Shown here: piece after piece, positions 47,727 through 57,349 of the stretch
How the letters are laid out: each line of letters opens with the position of its first letter
Position numbering within the stretch: position 1 is the first letter of the stretch
Assembly: GCA_963810485.1 (NCBI GenBank)
Contig: CAWENQ010000007.1
Span: forward strand, 682,001-746,000
DNA: 64,000 nucleotides
Origin: DATKFM01 sp963810485
GTDB lineage: Bacteria > Pseudomonadota > Alphaproteobacteria > Dongiales > Dongiaceae
Reading direction: 5' to 3'
The notes under the pieces: generated by a model
The model's input: the letters and a program-made list of their open reading frames with translations, nothing else
The model's database searches: none
Told to the model about the DNA's origin: nothing
Made by a program: the position numbers and the translations under genes

Positions 47727-49205
47727 TCAAAGCTTGCAGCGCTCGTAGGTGTCCATCCACGGCCGAACCGTCTCGAACTCGCGCACTTGCCGCAATGACG
47801 TCGGCATCGGCATAGCGCCGGCCGACGATCTGCATGCCGACGGGCAGGCCGTTGTCCGCCAGCCCCGCCGGAACGGTCGCGGCCGGGTAACCGATGAAGT
47901 TGATCAGGTAGGTCATGCACCAGCCGATCAGCGGATCGATCGCCTCGCCATTGATCTCCGTCGGCCCCACGGTGTTGCGGTCAGTCGCGTTGTCGACGGC
48001 GAGGCATGCGAGCGTCGGCGACACCAGGAAGTCGTAGCGGTCGAGCACGCTGCGCAGCGCGTCGAAGACTTCGGTGCGCACCGCCTGGTCGGCGAGGACT
48101 TGCACGGCCGTCAACTTCCGCCCGATCTCGTCCCAATGCAGGAACTCCGGCGGCAGGTCGTCGCGGTGATCGCGGAGGAGGTCGATGCCCTGGCGCTTGA
48201 ACCTCTCGAGCGCCGCGACCTGCATCGGCGCGATGAAGCGGCACCAGATATCGCTGAGCTCACGCTGCGAGCGGCGGATGCCGATCTCCACCTCCTCGAC
48301 ATGGGCGCCAGCCTCCTCGAAAGCCCGCACCGCCTTGTCGACCACGGCGATGACGCGCTTGTCGACCGGGAAGATGCCGTAGTCGCGCGTGTAGGCGATC
48401 TTCTTGCCGGCGATTGAGCCGCGAAGCGCCGCCATGAAATCCACGCTGCCGTCGATGGCAGTAGGGATCGCGCGAATCGTAGCCGGCCAGCGTCGACATC
48501 GCCAGGGCGGCGTCCTCGACTGTGCGGGTGATCGGGCCCTCGAAGATGAAGGGCGCCGTGCCGCCGAAGGCATTCGGCCGGCACCGGAGCGGGACGCGCC
48601 CGAACGAGGGCTTGTAGCCGTAGACGCCGCACCAGGAGGCCGGGATGCGGATCGAGCCGCCGCCATCGGTGCCTTCGCAGAGCGGCAACAGTCCCGCCGC
48701 CACCGCACCGGCGCTGCCGCCGGAGGAGCCGCCGGTGTTCTTGGAAAGATCGAAGGGATTCTTGGACGGGCCGATACAGATAGTTGTCGCAGGTGCCGCG
48801 GAAGCCGAACACCGGGCTGTTGGTCTTTCCGACCACGATCGCGCCGGCCTGCTCCATGCGCTCGACGAACATGCAGTAGTTGTCGGCGACGTAGTTCTTG
48901 AGCGCGCGGATGCCACCGAAGGTGGTGACCCAGCCCGGCTTGAAGTCGAAGCAGTCCTTCATGGCGATCGGCACGCCGTGCAGGGCGCCGACCTTGTCGC
49001 CGCGCATGATCGCGGCCTCGGCCGACTTCGCCGCCTTCCGCGCGTCCTCGTAGCCGAAGATGATGAGCGCGTTGATCTTCGGGTTGTGCGCCTCGATGCG
49101 GGCGATGGCGCTGTCCACCACCTCGACCGGCGAGATCTCCTTGCGGCGGATCCGCGCCGCCAGCGAGGCGGCGGATTCAGTTTTTGCCAGGTCTTCGGTC
49201 TTCAT
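47727..49205 (-). pseudogene. Amidase-signature (GatA-like) enzyme, frameshifted
   Basis: About 491-aa amidase. The Ser-cisSer-Lys triad is visible: Lys in GVPIAMKDCFDF and the serines in TGGSSGGSAGAVAAG and EGTDGGGSIRIPASWCG. Three one-base insertions are inferred near 48768 (CDNYLY/GPSKNPFDLS), 48478 (SRDPYC/IDGSVDFMAA) and 47784 (ASAR/FETVRPWMDTYERC). Removing them leaves 1476 bp. Start 49205 (MKTEDLAKTES) is preferred to an upstream GTG. Substrate unknown. Confidence 0.8.
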
Positions 49206-49311
49206 GCGTCGCCCCGTACCTTTCACTCTGTTCGATCTCCGCCTTCACCGGCAATTCCGCACATGCAAGGCGGCAGTTATCAGCTAAACTCGCCGGCGAA
49301 ATCCCGCGATG

Positions 49312-50050
49312 TCAACCCGACGCCCGGGTCATCACGGCAGAAATGGTTTCGAGGGATGTGACAAGACGATCGTACTCCGGCGGGCGCAGTTCGCCGCCCA
49401 TGAAGACATGGTGGCGGCGAAACCGCATGCCGCCGGCTGCCGGTTCGAGCGCCGCGAAATGGATCTCCCGCGGCTTGGCCGCGGCGACGATGCGATCGAC
49501 ATTGCGCGCGGTGATGCCGCCGCCGGGCATGACGATGATCCGGTCGGCCGGCGCGGCGGACAAGCTCGGCGATCAGCGGCAGCCCTTCGAGCACGGTCGC
49601 CTCCTGGCCGGAGGTGAGCACACGGTCGACGCCCAGCCCGATCAGCGTCTCCAGCGCTTCGAACGGATCGGGCGTCATGTCGAACGCCCGGTGAAAGGTC
49701 ACCGAGAGCGGCCGAGCCCGCGCGATCAGGGCGCGCGTCCGCTCCGCGTCGATCGTGCCGTCGGCGGTCAGCAGGCCGATGACGACGCCATCGGCGCCTT
49801 CGGCCTTGGCGGTGTCGATGTCGGCCTGCATGACCGCGAATTCATCGTCGTCGAACAGGAAATCGCCGCCGCGCGGCCGGATGATCACGTTGAGCTTGAT
49901 GCCGGCAACCGTCCGCGCCTGGCGGATCATGCCGCGGCTCGGCGTGGTGCCGCCCTCCAGGAGATCGCCGCAGAGCTCGACCCGGTCCGCCCCCGCAGCC
50001 TTGGCAGCACGGACGCCTGCCACCGAATCCACGCATACTTCGAAGATCAC
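49312..50050 (-). pseudogene. cutC: CutC-family protein, frameshifted
   Basis: About 245-aa TIM-barrel CutC (copper homeostasis family). Blocks: FEVCVDSVAGVRAAKAAGAD, RVELCGDLLEGGTTPS, IIRPRGGDFLFDDDEF, MPGGGITARNVDRIV. One extra base near 49560 separates LPLIAELV from AAPADRIIVMPGGG; without it 738 bp are in frame. A GTG at 50050 with AAGGGAG about 5 nt upstream is the likely start; an ATG at 50068 is in frame but has no Shine-Dalgarno. Confidence 0.8.
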
Positions 50051-50530
50051 GGCAGCTCCCTTTCTCATGATCGTTGATTGCCGGAACTCCTGCTGACCTA
50101 GCACACAAGTTTGCCGATTTTCACGGCGGAATCACGTGGCATATCGTTGATGCGGAGGATTTGTCGTTTAACAGGCTTCCTGGCGCCCTCCACAGTGGGC
50201 CCGTGTCCGCCTAGGGTCAAAAGCGGCCCTCGTCCAATAAGATCTCCAGTACCGCTTTGTGCCATGTGTGGACGGCTCGCCCTTGGCAAGGGTTTTCTTT
50301 GACGGTGATGCGAGGCTGGTTGGTGCAGCCATGTGTCCGGCCTGTTGATGCGGCGCGACATGGCCGCTGGCCATAATGCTCTCCGCGGATCAGGTCCCGG
50401 TCAAAAGCACGCATTCAGGCGATGCGCTGGCACAAGTGGGTTGTCCTGGTCCCCGGATCAACCGGCGTTCGCATTACGTCGCAGTTGCCCTTCCCATCTG
50501 GTTGGCGCGTTGTTGTCGTGGCGCGCAATC
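50051..50530. other. Intergenic region flanking the IS110 element
   Basis: About 480 bp without a convincing gene. It contains a dispersed repeat (50203-50229) and presumably the distal end of the IS110 element. IS110 elements lack terminal inverted repeats, so the boundary cannot be placed by eye. Confidence 0.4.
50203..50229 (+). repeat. Copy of the TCCGCYTAGGGTCAAAAG dispersed repeat
   Basis: GTGTCCGCCTAGGGTCAAAA followed by GCGGCCC. It shares 15 or more bases with the copy at 57812-57839 and the core with 14143-14160. The ends TCCGC and GCGG are near-complementary, so it is weakly palindromic. Confidence 0.55.
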
Positions 50531-51562
50531 TCATGCGGTCTGGAGCGTCGGCTCCCGATAGCGTTCGCCGCGCGCCATGATGACCCAAGCCATGCGAGCG
50601 ATCTTGTTGGCCAAGGCGATTGCTGCGACCTTGGCCGGCCGACGTGCCAGCAAGCTCGCGAGCCACGGGCGGTGGGCGGTTCCGTGCGTCTCGGCGTAGC
50701 GGATCACGGCAAGAGCTCCGACGGTCAGCAACATGCGCAGATAGCGGTTGCCATGCTTGGAGATGCCGCCGAGCCGTTCCTTGCCCCCGCTCGAGTTCTG
50801 CTTGGGAACAAGGCCGATCCAGGCAGCCAGATCGCGACCGGACTTGAAGGCCCGAGGGTTGGGTACGCTGGCGACCAACGCCGTCGCGACGAGCGGGCCG
50901 ACACCGGGGATGCTGTCGAGTCGCCGACTGGTCTCGTTGGAGCGGTGCCAGGCGAGGATCCGGCTGTCGGCTTCGAGTACCTGCCGCTTGACCAGGTGTA
51001 GCTGAGCGACAAGCGCCTTAAGGCAGGATCGGGCGACCTCCGGAAGTCGACTGTCCTCGTGCTCACCAATAATCCGAAGCAGCGACTCGACGCCGTTCCG
51101 ACCGATCTGGGCCACGATCCCGAACTCCGCGAGATGCGCCCGGATCGCGTTAATCAGCGTGGTTCGCTGGCGAACGAACATCTGGCGGGTTCGGTGCAGT
51201 ATGAGCACGCTCTGCTGTTCTGTCGTCTTGATCTCAACGAAGCGCATCGTCGGTCTGCTCACGGCTTCGCAGATTGCCTCGGCGTCCGCTGCATCATTCT
51301 TCTGGTTCTTGACATAGGCCTTCACGTAGCGCGGTGGCATCAGGCGCACGCGGTGCCCGAGCTGCCCGATCACCCGTGCCCAATGGTGCGAGGTGGCGCA
51401 AGCCTCCATCCCCACCAAACACGGCGACAGCTTCTCGAAGAAGGGCAATACCTGAAGCCGCCGCAGCTGGCGGCGAACGACGATCGCACCTTCCGCGTCA
51501 ACGCCATGGACCTGGAAGACCGACTTGGCGAGGTCCACGCCGATTGTGATAACGTCACCCAT
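50531..51562 (-). mobile_element. IS110-family insertion sequence transposase
   Basis: 343-aa IS110 transposase, intact. The N-terminal RuvC-like DEDD domain shows GVDLAKSVFQVHGVD (Asp10), LVGMEACATSHHWAR and KNQKNDAADAEAICEA. The C-terminal Transposase_20 domain has LDSIPGVGPLVATALVAS and KQNSSGGKERLGGISKHGNR with the conserved serine. Family members cut without terminal inverted repeats and are guided by a bridge RNA encoded in their non-coding end. The element separates the indel-rich segment from the Rbs-like operon. Confidence 0.93.
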
Positions 51563-51760
51563 TGGATGGCTCCCCTGATGTTGTGGTCACTGACAGCAAC
51601 CACATCATGGCACTTCGATGCCGGGTGGGGAGCCGTCCACAGCATCAGAAGCGGACATTTGCGCTTGCGCGGCGCACGCTCAAGAGGCCACGACCCTACG
51701 GGCGGCAAGTTGCGCGAAAGGGTAGGGAAGGCTACCCCCGCCAATGACCTCGGTTTGACG
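51563..51760 (-). ncRNA. Candidate IS110 bridge RNA region
   Basis: Non-coding stretch directly upstream of the transposase start, where IS110-group elements encode the bridge RNA. It contains a bulged stem-loop at 51574-51610: CCTGATGTTGTGGT pairing with ACCACATCATGG around an 11-nt loop. GC content and structure fit, but loops complementary to target and donor were not identified. Confidence 0.3.
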
Positions 51761-51765
51761 AATTC

Positions 51766-52839
51766 TCAATTCGGCCGGCGCCACACCCGCCACAACGGTA
51801 CGATGCGTTTTGCAGTTATGACGGCGAGGAGAATGAAGCCCCAGAAAGCAAGAGTGAGATGCGAACTCAGACCGAGAAGATTGAAGCCACTCGAGATCGT
51901 CTGGAGAATGCACAGCGCCGCGAACAGGCCGACTATCCTTCCGAAACCGCCGTAAGGATCGATCCCGCCAAGGATAGCTGCGAGAATCGTAATGAGGAGA
52001 TAGGACTGCGCGATATCGGCCCCTGCCGCGTTAAAGCGGGCCATCATTAGAACGGCCGCGATCCAGCAAAGCACGCTGGATAGCACGTAGACCCAAATCT
52101 GCACCCGCACTGTATCAACGCCGGAAAAACGCGTCGCGTTCAGGTTTGAGCCGATCATGTAGATGCGGATACCCAGCGGTGTTCGATGCAGGAGGAGGTG
52201 CACCCCGATGGCAACCAACACAAAAAGAACGAACGAGATCGGCATGCCGAGCACTGTATCGTTCGACACGGAGATCAGCGCCTCGGGAAAGCCCGTAAGC
52301 GTCCGGCCGCGCGTGAAGTAGATGCTAATCCCGTTGATGAGAGTCATCGTGCCAAGCGTGACCAGGATCGGATGCACCTTGAGGATCGCGATAAGTGCAC
52401 CCGTAACGAGTCCGATCACCAGAGACAGCAGCAAACCTGCTGAAAGGGCGGCCGCTAGCCAAAGTGCGAGAGCGACGCCGTGAGCGTCAGGCGGCATCAG
52501 CGTCGTCAAGATCCAGGCCATCAGCAGCGCCGTCTGGTTTGCCGTGGCGATGATCGCAAGATTGATGCCTCCGGATATGAGCGGAATAGCCATCGCCAGT
52601 GACAAAAGGCCAAGCTCCGGCAACTGAAACATCATTGACTGAAGCGTGCTCGTTTGCAGGAACACCCCCGGCAGGAGGATTCCAAACAGACCTGCCAGCA
52701 AGGCGAGCACAAGGAGCAGTCCTCCTATGTTTCCGGAGCCACTGCGCAGCGCCGCAAGCATCCGGTCGAGCTGGACGTTGAGGCGTCCCTGCGCCTCGGA
52801 CGCAGAGCTGCCAAGCGGCTGTTTGGTCTTGTCGGTCAT
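51766..52839 (-). CDS. RbsC-like ABC transporter permease
   Basis: 357-aa BPD_transp_2 permease with about ten helices. Motifs: IPLISGGINLAIIATANQTA, ILKVHPILVTLGTMTLINGI and ILAAILGGIDPYGGFGRIVG. Last gene of the operon; its ATG overlaps the previous permease stop by 4 bp. It works with the second permease as a heterodimer for sugar or autoinducer-like uptake. Confidence 0.9.
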   Translation of the reverse strand: MTDKTKQPLGSSASEAQGRLNVQLDRMLAALRSGSGNIGGLLLVLALLAGLFGILLPGVFLQTSTLQSMMFQLPELGLLSLAMAIPLISGGINLAIIATANQTALLMAWILTTLMPPDAHGVALALWLAAALSAGLLLSLVIGLVTGALIAILKVHPILVTLGTMTLINGISIYFTRGRTLTGFPEALISVSNDTVLGMPISFVLFVLVAIGVHLLLHRTPLGIRIYMIGSNLNATRFSGVDTVRVQIWVYVLSSVLCWIAAVLMMARFNAAGADIAQSYLLITILAAILGGIDPYGGFGRIVGLFAALCILQTISSGFNLLGLSSHLTLAFWGFILLAVITAKRIVPLWRVWRRPN

Positions 52840-53834
52840 GCCCTGGCGGTCGATCTGCTGCGCGCCCGGTGCTCCGCAATGCTGGATGCGCTGACGGAAA
52901 CAAGGATGACGAGCCCGATGACGACGCCGAAGAAGTAAGAGGACACGCCAAGAAGGTTCAATCCGTTCTGCAGTATGGCAAGCAGCAGTACGCCGAGGAC
53001 GACGCCTGCCATGGTGCCAACGCCGCCGACGAGACTTGCGCCACCGAGGATCGCGACCGCCAGCACGCTGAGTTCCTCACCCACCATCGCGGTGGGCACA
53101 GCCTGATGCACCCGATGCGCCTGGACCAGGCCGGCGATGCCGGCAAGCAGGCCCAGATACCCATATACGAAGATTTGCACGCCTAGAATGTTGATGCCGA
53201 TCCGGCTTGCCGCTTCCGGGTTCCCGCCGAGGGCATAGATCTGCCGCCCTATCCGCAGACGCGCCATTAGGACGTGGGTCATCAGCACGACGGCGCACAT
53301 GATCACGATCGGCAAGGTTATGCGGGCGATGTCCCCATTGGCCGCTTCATGGCGGAAGAGGACAATGCGCTCAGTCCACCAGTCAGGCAGATTGTAGATT
53401 TCGGTCCCACCGGTGAAATAGATGAGGAGCGCGTAGTAGATACTCGTCGTGGCGATGGTGATTATGATCGACACGACGCGAAGATAATGCGTCAGAAGCC
53501 CGTTGATCGTCCCAAGCCCGATTCCAACGCTGCAGGCCAGCGCAATTGTCGGCGCCGGCGGCAGGCCATATGCCGTTGCAACATGAGCCGCCGCGTACTG
53601 GGCGACCGAGGCGGTTGCCGCAAAGGATATGTCGATGCCGCCCGAGACCAGCACGACGAAAACTCCAGCGGCCAGGATTGTCGTTACCGCATATGTATCA
53701 ACCAGGTCGACGGCATTCGACAAAGTGAGGAAATGCGGTGTCGAGACCGCGAAAATCGCTCCGGCGATGATGATGACCGCCGCGAGAACCGTCTCTGTCC
53801 GGGCGAAGATGGAGACGAGCAACCGACTAGGCAT
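52836..53834 (-). CDS. RbsC-like ABC transporter permease (second)
   Basis: 332-aa BPD_transp_2 permease. Motifs: GVFVVLVSGGIDISFAATAS, GLLTHYLRVVSIIITIATTS and VAILGGASLVGGVGTMAGVV. It overlaps the ATPase gene by 8 bp and the next permease by 4 bp. Two non-identical permeases, as in LsrC/LsrD, distinguish this from the simple Rbs system. Confidence 0.9.
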   Translation of the reverse strand: MPSRLLVSIFARTETVLAAVIIIAGAIFAVSTPHFLTLSNAVDLVDTYAVTTILAAGVFVVLVSGGIDISFAATASVAQYAAAHVATAYGLPPAPTIALACSVGIGLGTINGLLTHYLRVVSIIITIATTSIYYALLIYFTGGTEIYNLPDWWTERIVLFRHEAANGDIARITLPIVIMCAVVLMTHVLMARLRIGRQIYALGGNPEAASRIGINILGVQIFVYGYLGLLAGIAGLVQAHRVHQAVPTAMVGEELSVLAVAILGGASLVGGVGTMAGVVLGVLLLAILQNGLNLLGVSSYFFGVVIGLVILVSVSASSIAEHRARSRSTARA

Positions 53835-55341
53835 AGACGGCCTCTCGGAGCGCCGTTTCCGCCGTCACTCCCGGCACGAATTCGGCCACGATTTGCCCGC
53901 CACGCATGTGAAGAACGCGGTCGCAGTTGAAATAGACCTCGTCGACCTCGTCCGAGATCAGGAGGATGGCCATGCCGTCCCGCGCTAAGCTGCGGATGAT
54001 CTCGTATATTCCCTGCTTGTTCCGGATGTCCACGCCGACCGTCGGACCATCGAGAATCAGAACTTTCGGCTGCGCCGCAAGCCACTTCGCGAGGACCACG
54101 CGCTGCTGGTTGCCGCCCGAGAGTGTCTGAACCGCGGCGCCGGTCGATGGCGTCCTGATGTTCAGCCGGTTCACCCAGTCTGCCGCCAACACTCTCCGCC
54201 GCTCAGGCGCGACGAAGCCCATTTTCGCCAGCTTGTCGATCACAGTGACCGAGATGTTGTCGGCGACGGATTGCTTCAAGTTGACGCCCAAGCTGAGTCG
54301 ATCCTCCGAAACGTAGGCGATGCCGGCGGCAATGGCGGCTCGATTGGGCCAAAGGTGCGCTGGTCTTCCTTCGACCAGAACCTCGCCGCGATCGAGCCGG
54401 CTCATGCCAAAGAGAGCTAACGCCAGCTCGGTGCGGCCTGCGCCAAGCAAACCTATCAGCCCGAGTACCTCGCCACGGTGAAGCGTGAAGGATACCTCCT
54501 CGAACTCTGCCGCCCGGGTTATCCCGCGCACCTCTACCACGGGTTTCCTGTCCTCGAACCGCTGCGCAACGATCTTGTGTTCGATGCGGTTACCGGTCAT
54601 GAGCTCAGCGAGCTTGTCATCGTCCAGTTCGCTGGCGCGGAAGGTGCCGACCTTGCTGCCGTCTCGGAGCACGGTGACCCGCTCGGCGATCTCCATCACC
54701 TCGCCGAGGCGGTGGCTGACGAAGACAACCGCGACGCCAAGCGCCTTCAGTCGCATTACATGACGCAGGAGAAGGTCGACCTCATGGTGCGTCAGCGACG
54801 CGGTCGGCTCATCCATGACCAACAGACGTGCATTGACGGACAATCCGCGACAAATGGCGACGAGTTGCCGCTGCGCGACCGGCAACGTGGCAACGCGGGC
54901 ATCCAGCGGGAGCGTTGCCTCGATTCGGGCGAGGGCAGCCTCCGCGGCCGCTCGCATTATGCGCCGGGGCGCAAATCTCATCGCTCCGCCGAGCTCGTGA
55001 TCGATAGCGATGTTTTCGAGGACGGTGAGGTTCGGGAAGAGCGACAGATCCTGGTAGATGACCTGGACACCGAGCAATTTGGCCTGATGAGGCGTGAGAT
55101 ACCGGTACGAAACGCCGTCGATGGCGATGTCGCCACCGGGATCCGATGCGTGCACGCCGGCAATGACCTTGATCAGGGTCGACTTGCCTGAACCGTTCTC
55201 GCCAACGAGGCAATGCACCTCACCGGTGTTCACCGTCCAATCGATGTCTCTGAGCGCTGTTGTCCCGCCGAAGCGCTTGCCAATGTGTCGGAGTTCAAGA
55301 AAGGGCCCGCTCGATGCTGTCGGTGCTCGGCCCAGTGTCAT
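53827..55341 (-). CDS. RbsA/LsrA-like ABC transporter ATPase with two nucleotide-binding domains
   Basis: 504-aa duplicated ATPase. Domain 1 has Walker A GENGSGKST and LVMDEPTASL. Domain 2 has the degenerate Walker A GLLGAGRTE, a normal signature LSGGNQQRVVLAKWL and the Walker B ILDGPTVGVD, where Gly replaces the catalytic Glu. So only the domain 1 Walker B looks fully competent. It energises the two downstream permeases. Confidence 0.92.
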   Translation of the reverse strand: MTLGRAPTASSGPFLELRHIGKRFGGTTALRDIDWTVNTGEVHCLVGENGSGKSTLIKVIAGVHASDPGGDIAIDGVSYRYLTPHQAKLLGVQVIYQDLSLFPNLTVLENIAIDHELGGAMRFAPRRIMRAAAEAALARIEATLPLDARVATLPVAQRQLVAICRGLSVNARLLVMDEPTASLTHHEVDLLLRHVMRLKALGVAVVFVSHRLGEVMEIAERVTVLRDGSKVGTFRASELDDDKLAELMTGNRIEHKIVAQRFEDRKPVVEVRGITRAAEFEEVSFTLHRGEVLGLIGLLGAGRTELALALFGMSRLDRGEVLVEGRPAHLWPNRAAIAAGIAYVSEDRLSLGVNLKQSVADNISVTVIDKLAKMGFVAPERRRVLAADWVNRLNIRTPSTGAAVQTLSGGNQQRVVLAKWLAAQPKVLILDGPTVGVDIRNKQGIYEIIRSLARDGMAILLISDEVDEVYFNCDRVLHMRGGQIVAEFVPGVTAETALREAVYA

Positions 55342-55378
55342 CGATCAATGCTCCAATACACGCAAAACCGGGACGGCA

Positions 55379-55402
55379 CCCCGGCCGGAAGGCAGGCCGG
55401 GG
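55379..55402 (-). repeat. Stem-loop between binding-protein and ATPase genes
   Basis: Perfect 8-bp stem CCCCGGCC/GGCCGGGG around an 8-nt loop in the 125-bp gap after the binding-protein gene. No T-tract. It is placed like the stem-loop at 32453 in the other ABC operon and probably adjusts relative expression. Confidence 0.55.
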
Positions 55403-55466
55403 CACAACGCCGCTCCATTCGCGCAACGGGTTACTATAGTCAGGCGTTGAGCGAGCAGTCTTCCAC

Positions 55467-56471
55467 TCAGATGAGCTTGGCGAGTTCGTCGATGGTGTCC
55501 GGATTTATGTCGAGCATCTTGTTGGCGCGCAGAGTACGCTCCTCAGGCCCGAGCTGGACCGGTCCCAGGCCGGGAACCTCCATCCCGTCCGCCGGCTTCA
55601 TCCCCTTTACCAGAAGATCGCCGAGAGCCACCATCGCGTACCCGGCATCGATCGGGTTCCACAAGTAGCCGCGAGTGATCGCACCCATCTTCATAAGCTT
55701 CTGGCCCTGGCTTGGGATGAACGGGCCGACAACGATAACCTTGCCGATCGCCTCGCGATCGGCCACCGCTTGCCCGGCGCCGATCGGGCCATTGGCGCCG
55801 AATATCAGGAAGCCTTTGAGATCGGGGTTGGCGCGCATGACGTCAATCGCGGTCTTCTGGCTGTCTTCGACGCTATTCGAAACGCCATAGCGATCGCCGA
55901 TCTGCTGCATCTTCGGATATTTCTCTTTTTGTAGAGCGACCGCGTAGTCGGCCCAGAGATTGTGCAGCGTGACGGTCAGTCCGCCGACATAGACGACATA
56001 CTTGCCCTCGCCGCCGATCGCCTGTGCAAACGCCTCCAGATGGGCTTCGCCGAACTGCTTGTCCTGGATGAGCTCGATGTCCCAGTCGGCATTCTTCTGC
56101 GCCGGCAGCTCGTGGACGATGACATGGATGCCGGCGTCCTGAGCGCGCTTGAATACCGGTTCGAGCGCAACGCCATCATTCGGGATGACACCGATCACAT
56201 CGACCTTTTTGGCGATCAGGTCCTCCACCGCCCGAACCTGCTGAGCAGCGTCAGCCTCCGTGGGGATGATCATCGACGCGTTTACGCCGAGATCTTGGCC
56301 GGCCTTAAGCACCCCCTTCTCGACATTGTCGAACCAGGGAATTCGCACCTTGCCGACAATGGCGATTTGGGCCGGATTGTTCTGCGCCACTGCGCGAAAC
56401 GAGGGCAATGCGCTGAACGCGCCGAGTGCTGCGGCGCTCCTGATTACCGTGCGACGGGTTAGCAGTGTCAT
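55467..56471 (-). CDS. LsrB/RbsB-like periplasmic binding protein
   Basis: 334-aa type I periplasmic binding protein. A twin-arginine-like signal (LTRRTVIRSAAALGAFSALP) ends near AVA. The mature part has GKVRIPWFDNVEKGVLKAGQ, KVDVIGVIPNDGVALEPVFK and FLIFGANGPIGAGQAVADRE, closest by eye to autoinducer-2/sugar binders. ATG 56471 follows GGGAGGAGG. A perfect operator palindrome lies 30 bp upstream. Confidence 0.88.
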   Translation of the reverse strand: MTLLTRRTVIRSAAALGAFSALPSFRAVAQNNPAQIAIVGKVRIPWFDNVEKGVLKAGQDLGVNASMIIPTEADAAQQVRAVEDLIAKKVDVIGVIPNDGVALEPVFKRAQDAGIHVIVHELPAQKNADWDIELIQDKQFGEAHLEAFAQAIGGEGKYVVYVGGLTVTLHNLWADYAVALQKEKYPKMQQIGDRYGVSNSVEDSQKTAIDVMRANPDLKGFLIFGANGPIGAGQAVADREAIGKVIVVGPFIPSQGQKLMKMGAITRGYLWNPIDAGYAMVALGDLLVKGMKPADGMEVPGLGPVQLGPEERTLRANKMLDINPDTIDELAKLI

Positions 56472-56500
56472 CTTAGCCTCCTCCCTTTGATTGTTCTTAG

Positions 56501-56515
56501 AGTGGTCAGACCACT
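56501..56515. promoter_or_regulatory. FadR/GntR-type operator palindrome
   Basis: AGTGGTCAGACCACT is a perfect 15-bp inverted repeat fitting the TNGTNNNACNA consensus of FadR-subfamily GntR regulators. It lies in the 110-bp gap between the regulator gene and the binding-protein gene it likely represses. Confidence 0.7.
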
Positions 56516-56522
56516 TTGCGTG

Positions 56523-56551
56523 ATATTTCTTCAAGCCGGGAGGTTAGTCAA
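56523..56551 (-). promoter_or_regulatory. Candidate promoter of the Rbs-like operon
   Basis: On the minus strand, TTGACT (56551-56546) and AAATAT (56528-56523) are spaced by 17 bp, immediately upstream of the operator, so bound repressor would block initiation. The -10 element is weak. Confidence 0.4.
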
Positions 56552-56581
56552 GCGAATGCCGGAGCAGGCGGGCGTCTCCCC

Positions 56582-57349
56582 TCAGCGCCGGGTAGCGCGG
56601 GTCAGCGCCGAGATCTCCTCTTTCATTGCCCGGCGCGTCGTTTGCTCGATGTGGTCGAGATGGGCGCCCATCGCCCGAGCCGCGCCCTCGGGATCGCGGG
56701 CCACAATCGCGTCGACGATTCGGATATGATCGCCGGTGCTTTGCTTGATAAGCGCGAGATTCGTCGTCGCCCGGCGGCGAATATCGAGGCCCATGCTGTA
56801 GAGGCCATAGGAGAGGCGCTCTAGGACAACATTGCCGGCCGCGGCCGATAGCCTGGCATGAAAGCGGCTATCGAGGATGCGAAAGCCGACTGGGTCGCTT
56901 TGGATCTTCTCATGCGCAACGATCATCGCCTTTAGGTCTTCGAAGTCGTCTGTCGTTGCATTTCGGGCCGCCTTGCGGACGATTTCGAGTTCGATGATAC
57001 GGCGGCTTTCGAAAGTGTCGCCGAGGTTGCTTGGCGATAGGGACAGGAAGAAATCCAGCGGGGCAAGCAGTGTCCGGGCCTCCAAGTCCGTGATATAAGC
57101 GCCGCCGCCATGGCGTGTGTCGATGACGCCGAGCATGGACAGAGCGCGAAATGCCTCGCGGAGGCTCGGCCGGCTGATATCGAGTATGTCGATCAGCCCG
57201 CGCTCGGAGGGCAGCCGATCGCCAGGCCGGAGCATTCCCGTCCTGATCAGGTCGAGAATGCATTTCACAACCGATTGCGCGACGCCAGCTTTGTTCGATT
57301 GAAGAGCGTCCGCGATAACGTGGAGTTCGACTGTGCCCTTTCTCGCCAC
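56582..57349 (-). CDS. FadR-subfamily GntR transcriptional regulator
   Basis: 255-aa repressor. The winged HTH reads MLRPGDRLPSERGLIDILDI then SRPSLREAFRALSMLGVIDT; the FCD effector domain covers about 95-240, with probable metal ligands in the FHARLSAAAGN region. The likely start is GTG 57349. It sits directly upstream of the ABC operon with a matching operator between them, so control of sugar-type uptake is well supported. Confidence 0.88.
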   Translation of the reverse strand: MARKGTVELHVIADALQSNKAGVAQSVVKCILDLIRTGMLRPGDRLPSERGLIDILDISRPSLREAFRALSMLGVIDTRHGGGAYITDLEARTLLAPLDFFLSLSPSNLGDTFESRRIIELEIVRKAARNATTDDFEDLKAMIVAHEKIQSDPVGFRILDSRFHARLSAAAGNVVLERLSYGLYSMGLDIRRRATTNLALIKQSTGDHIRIVDAIVARDPEGAARAMGAHLDHIEQTTRRAMKEEISALTRATRR

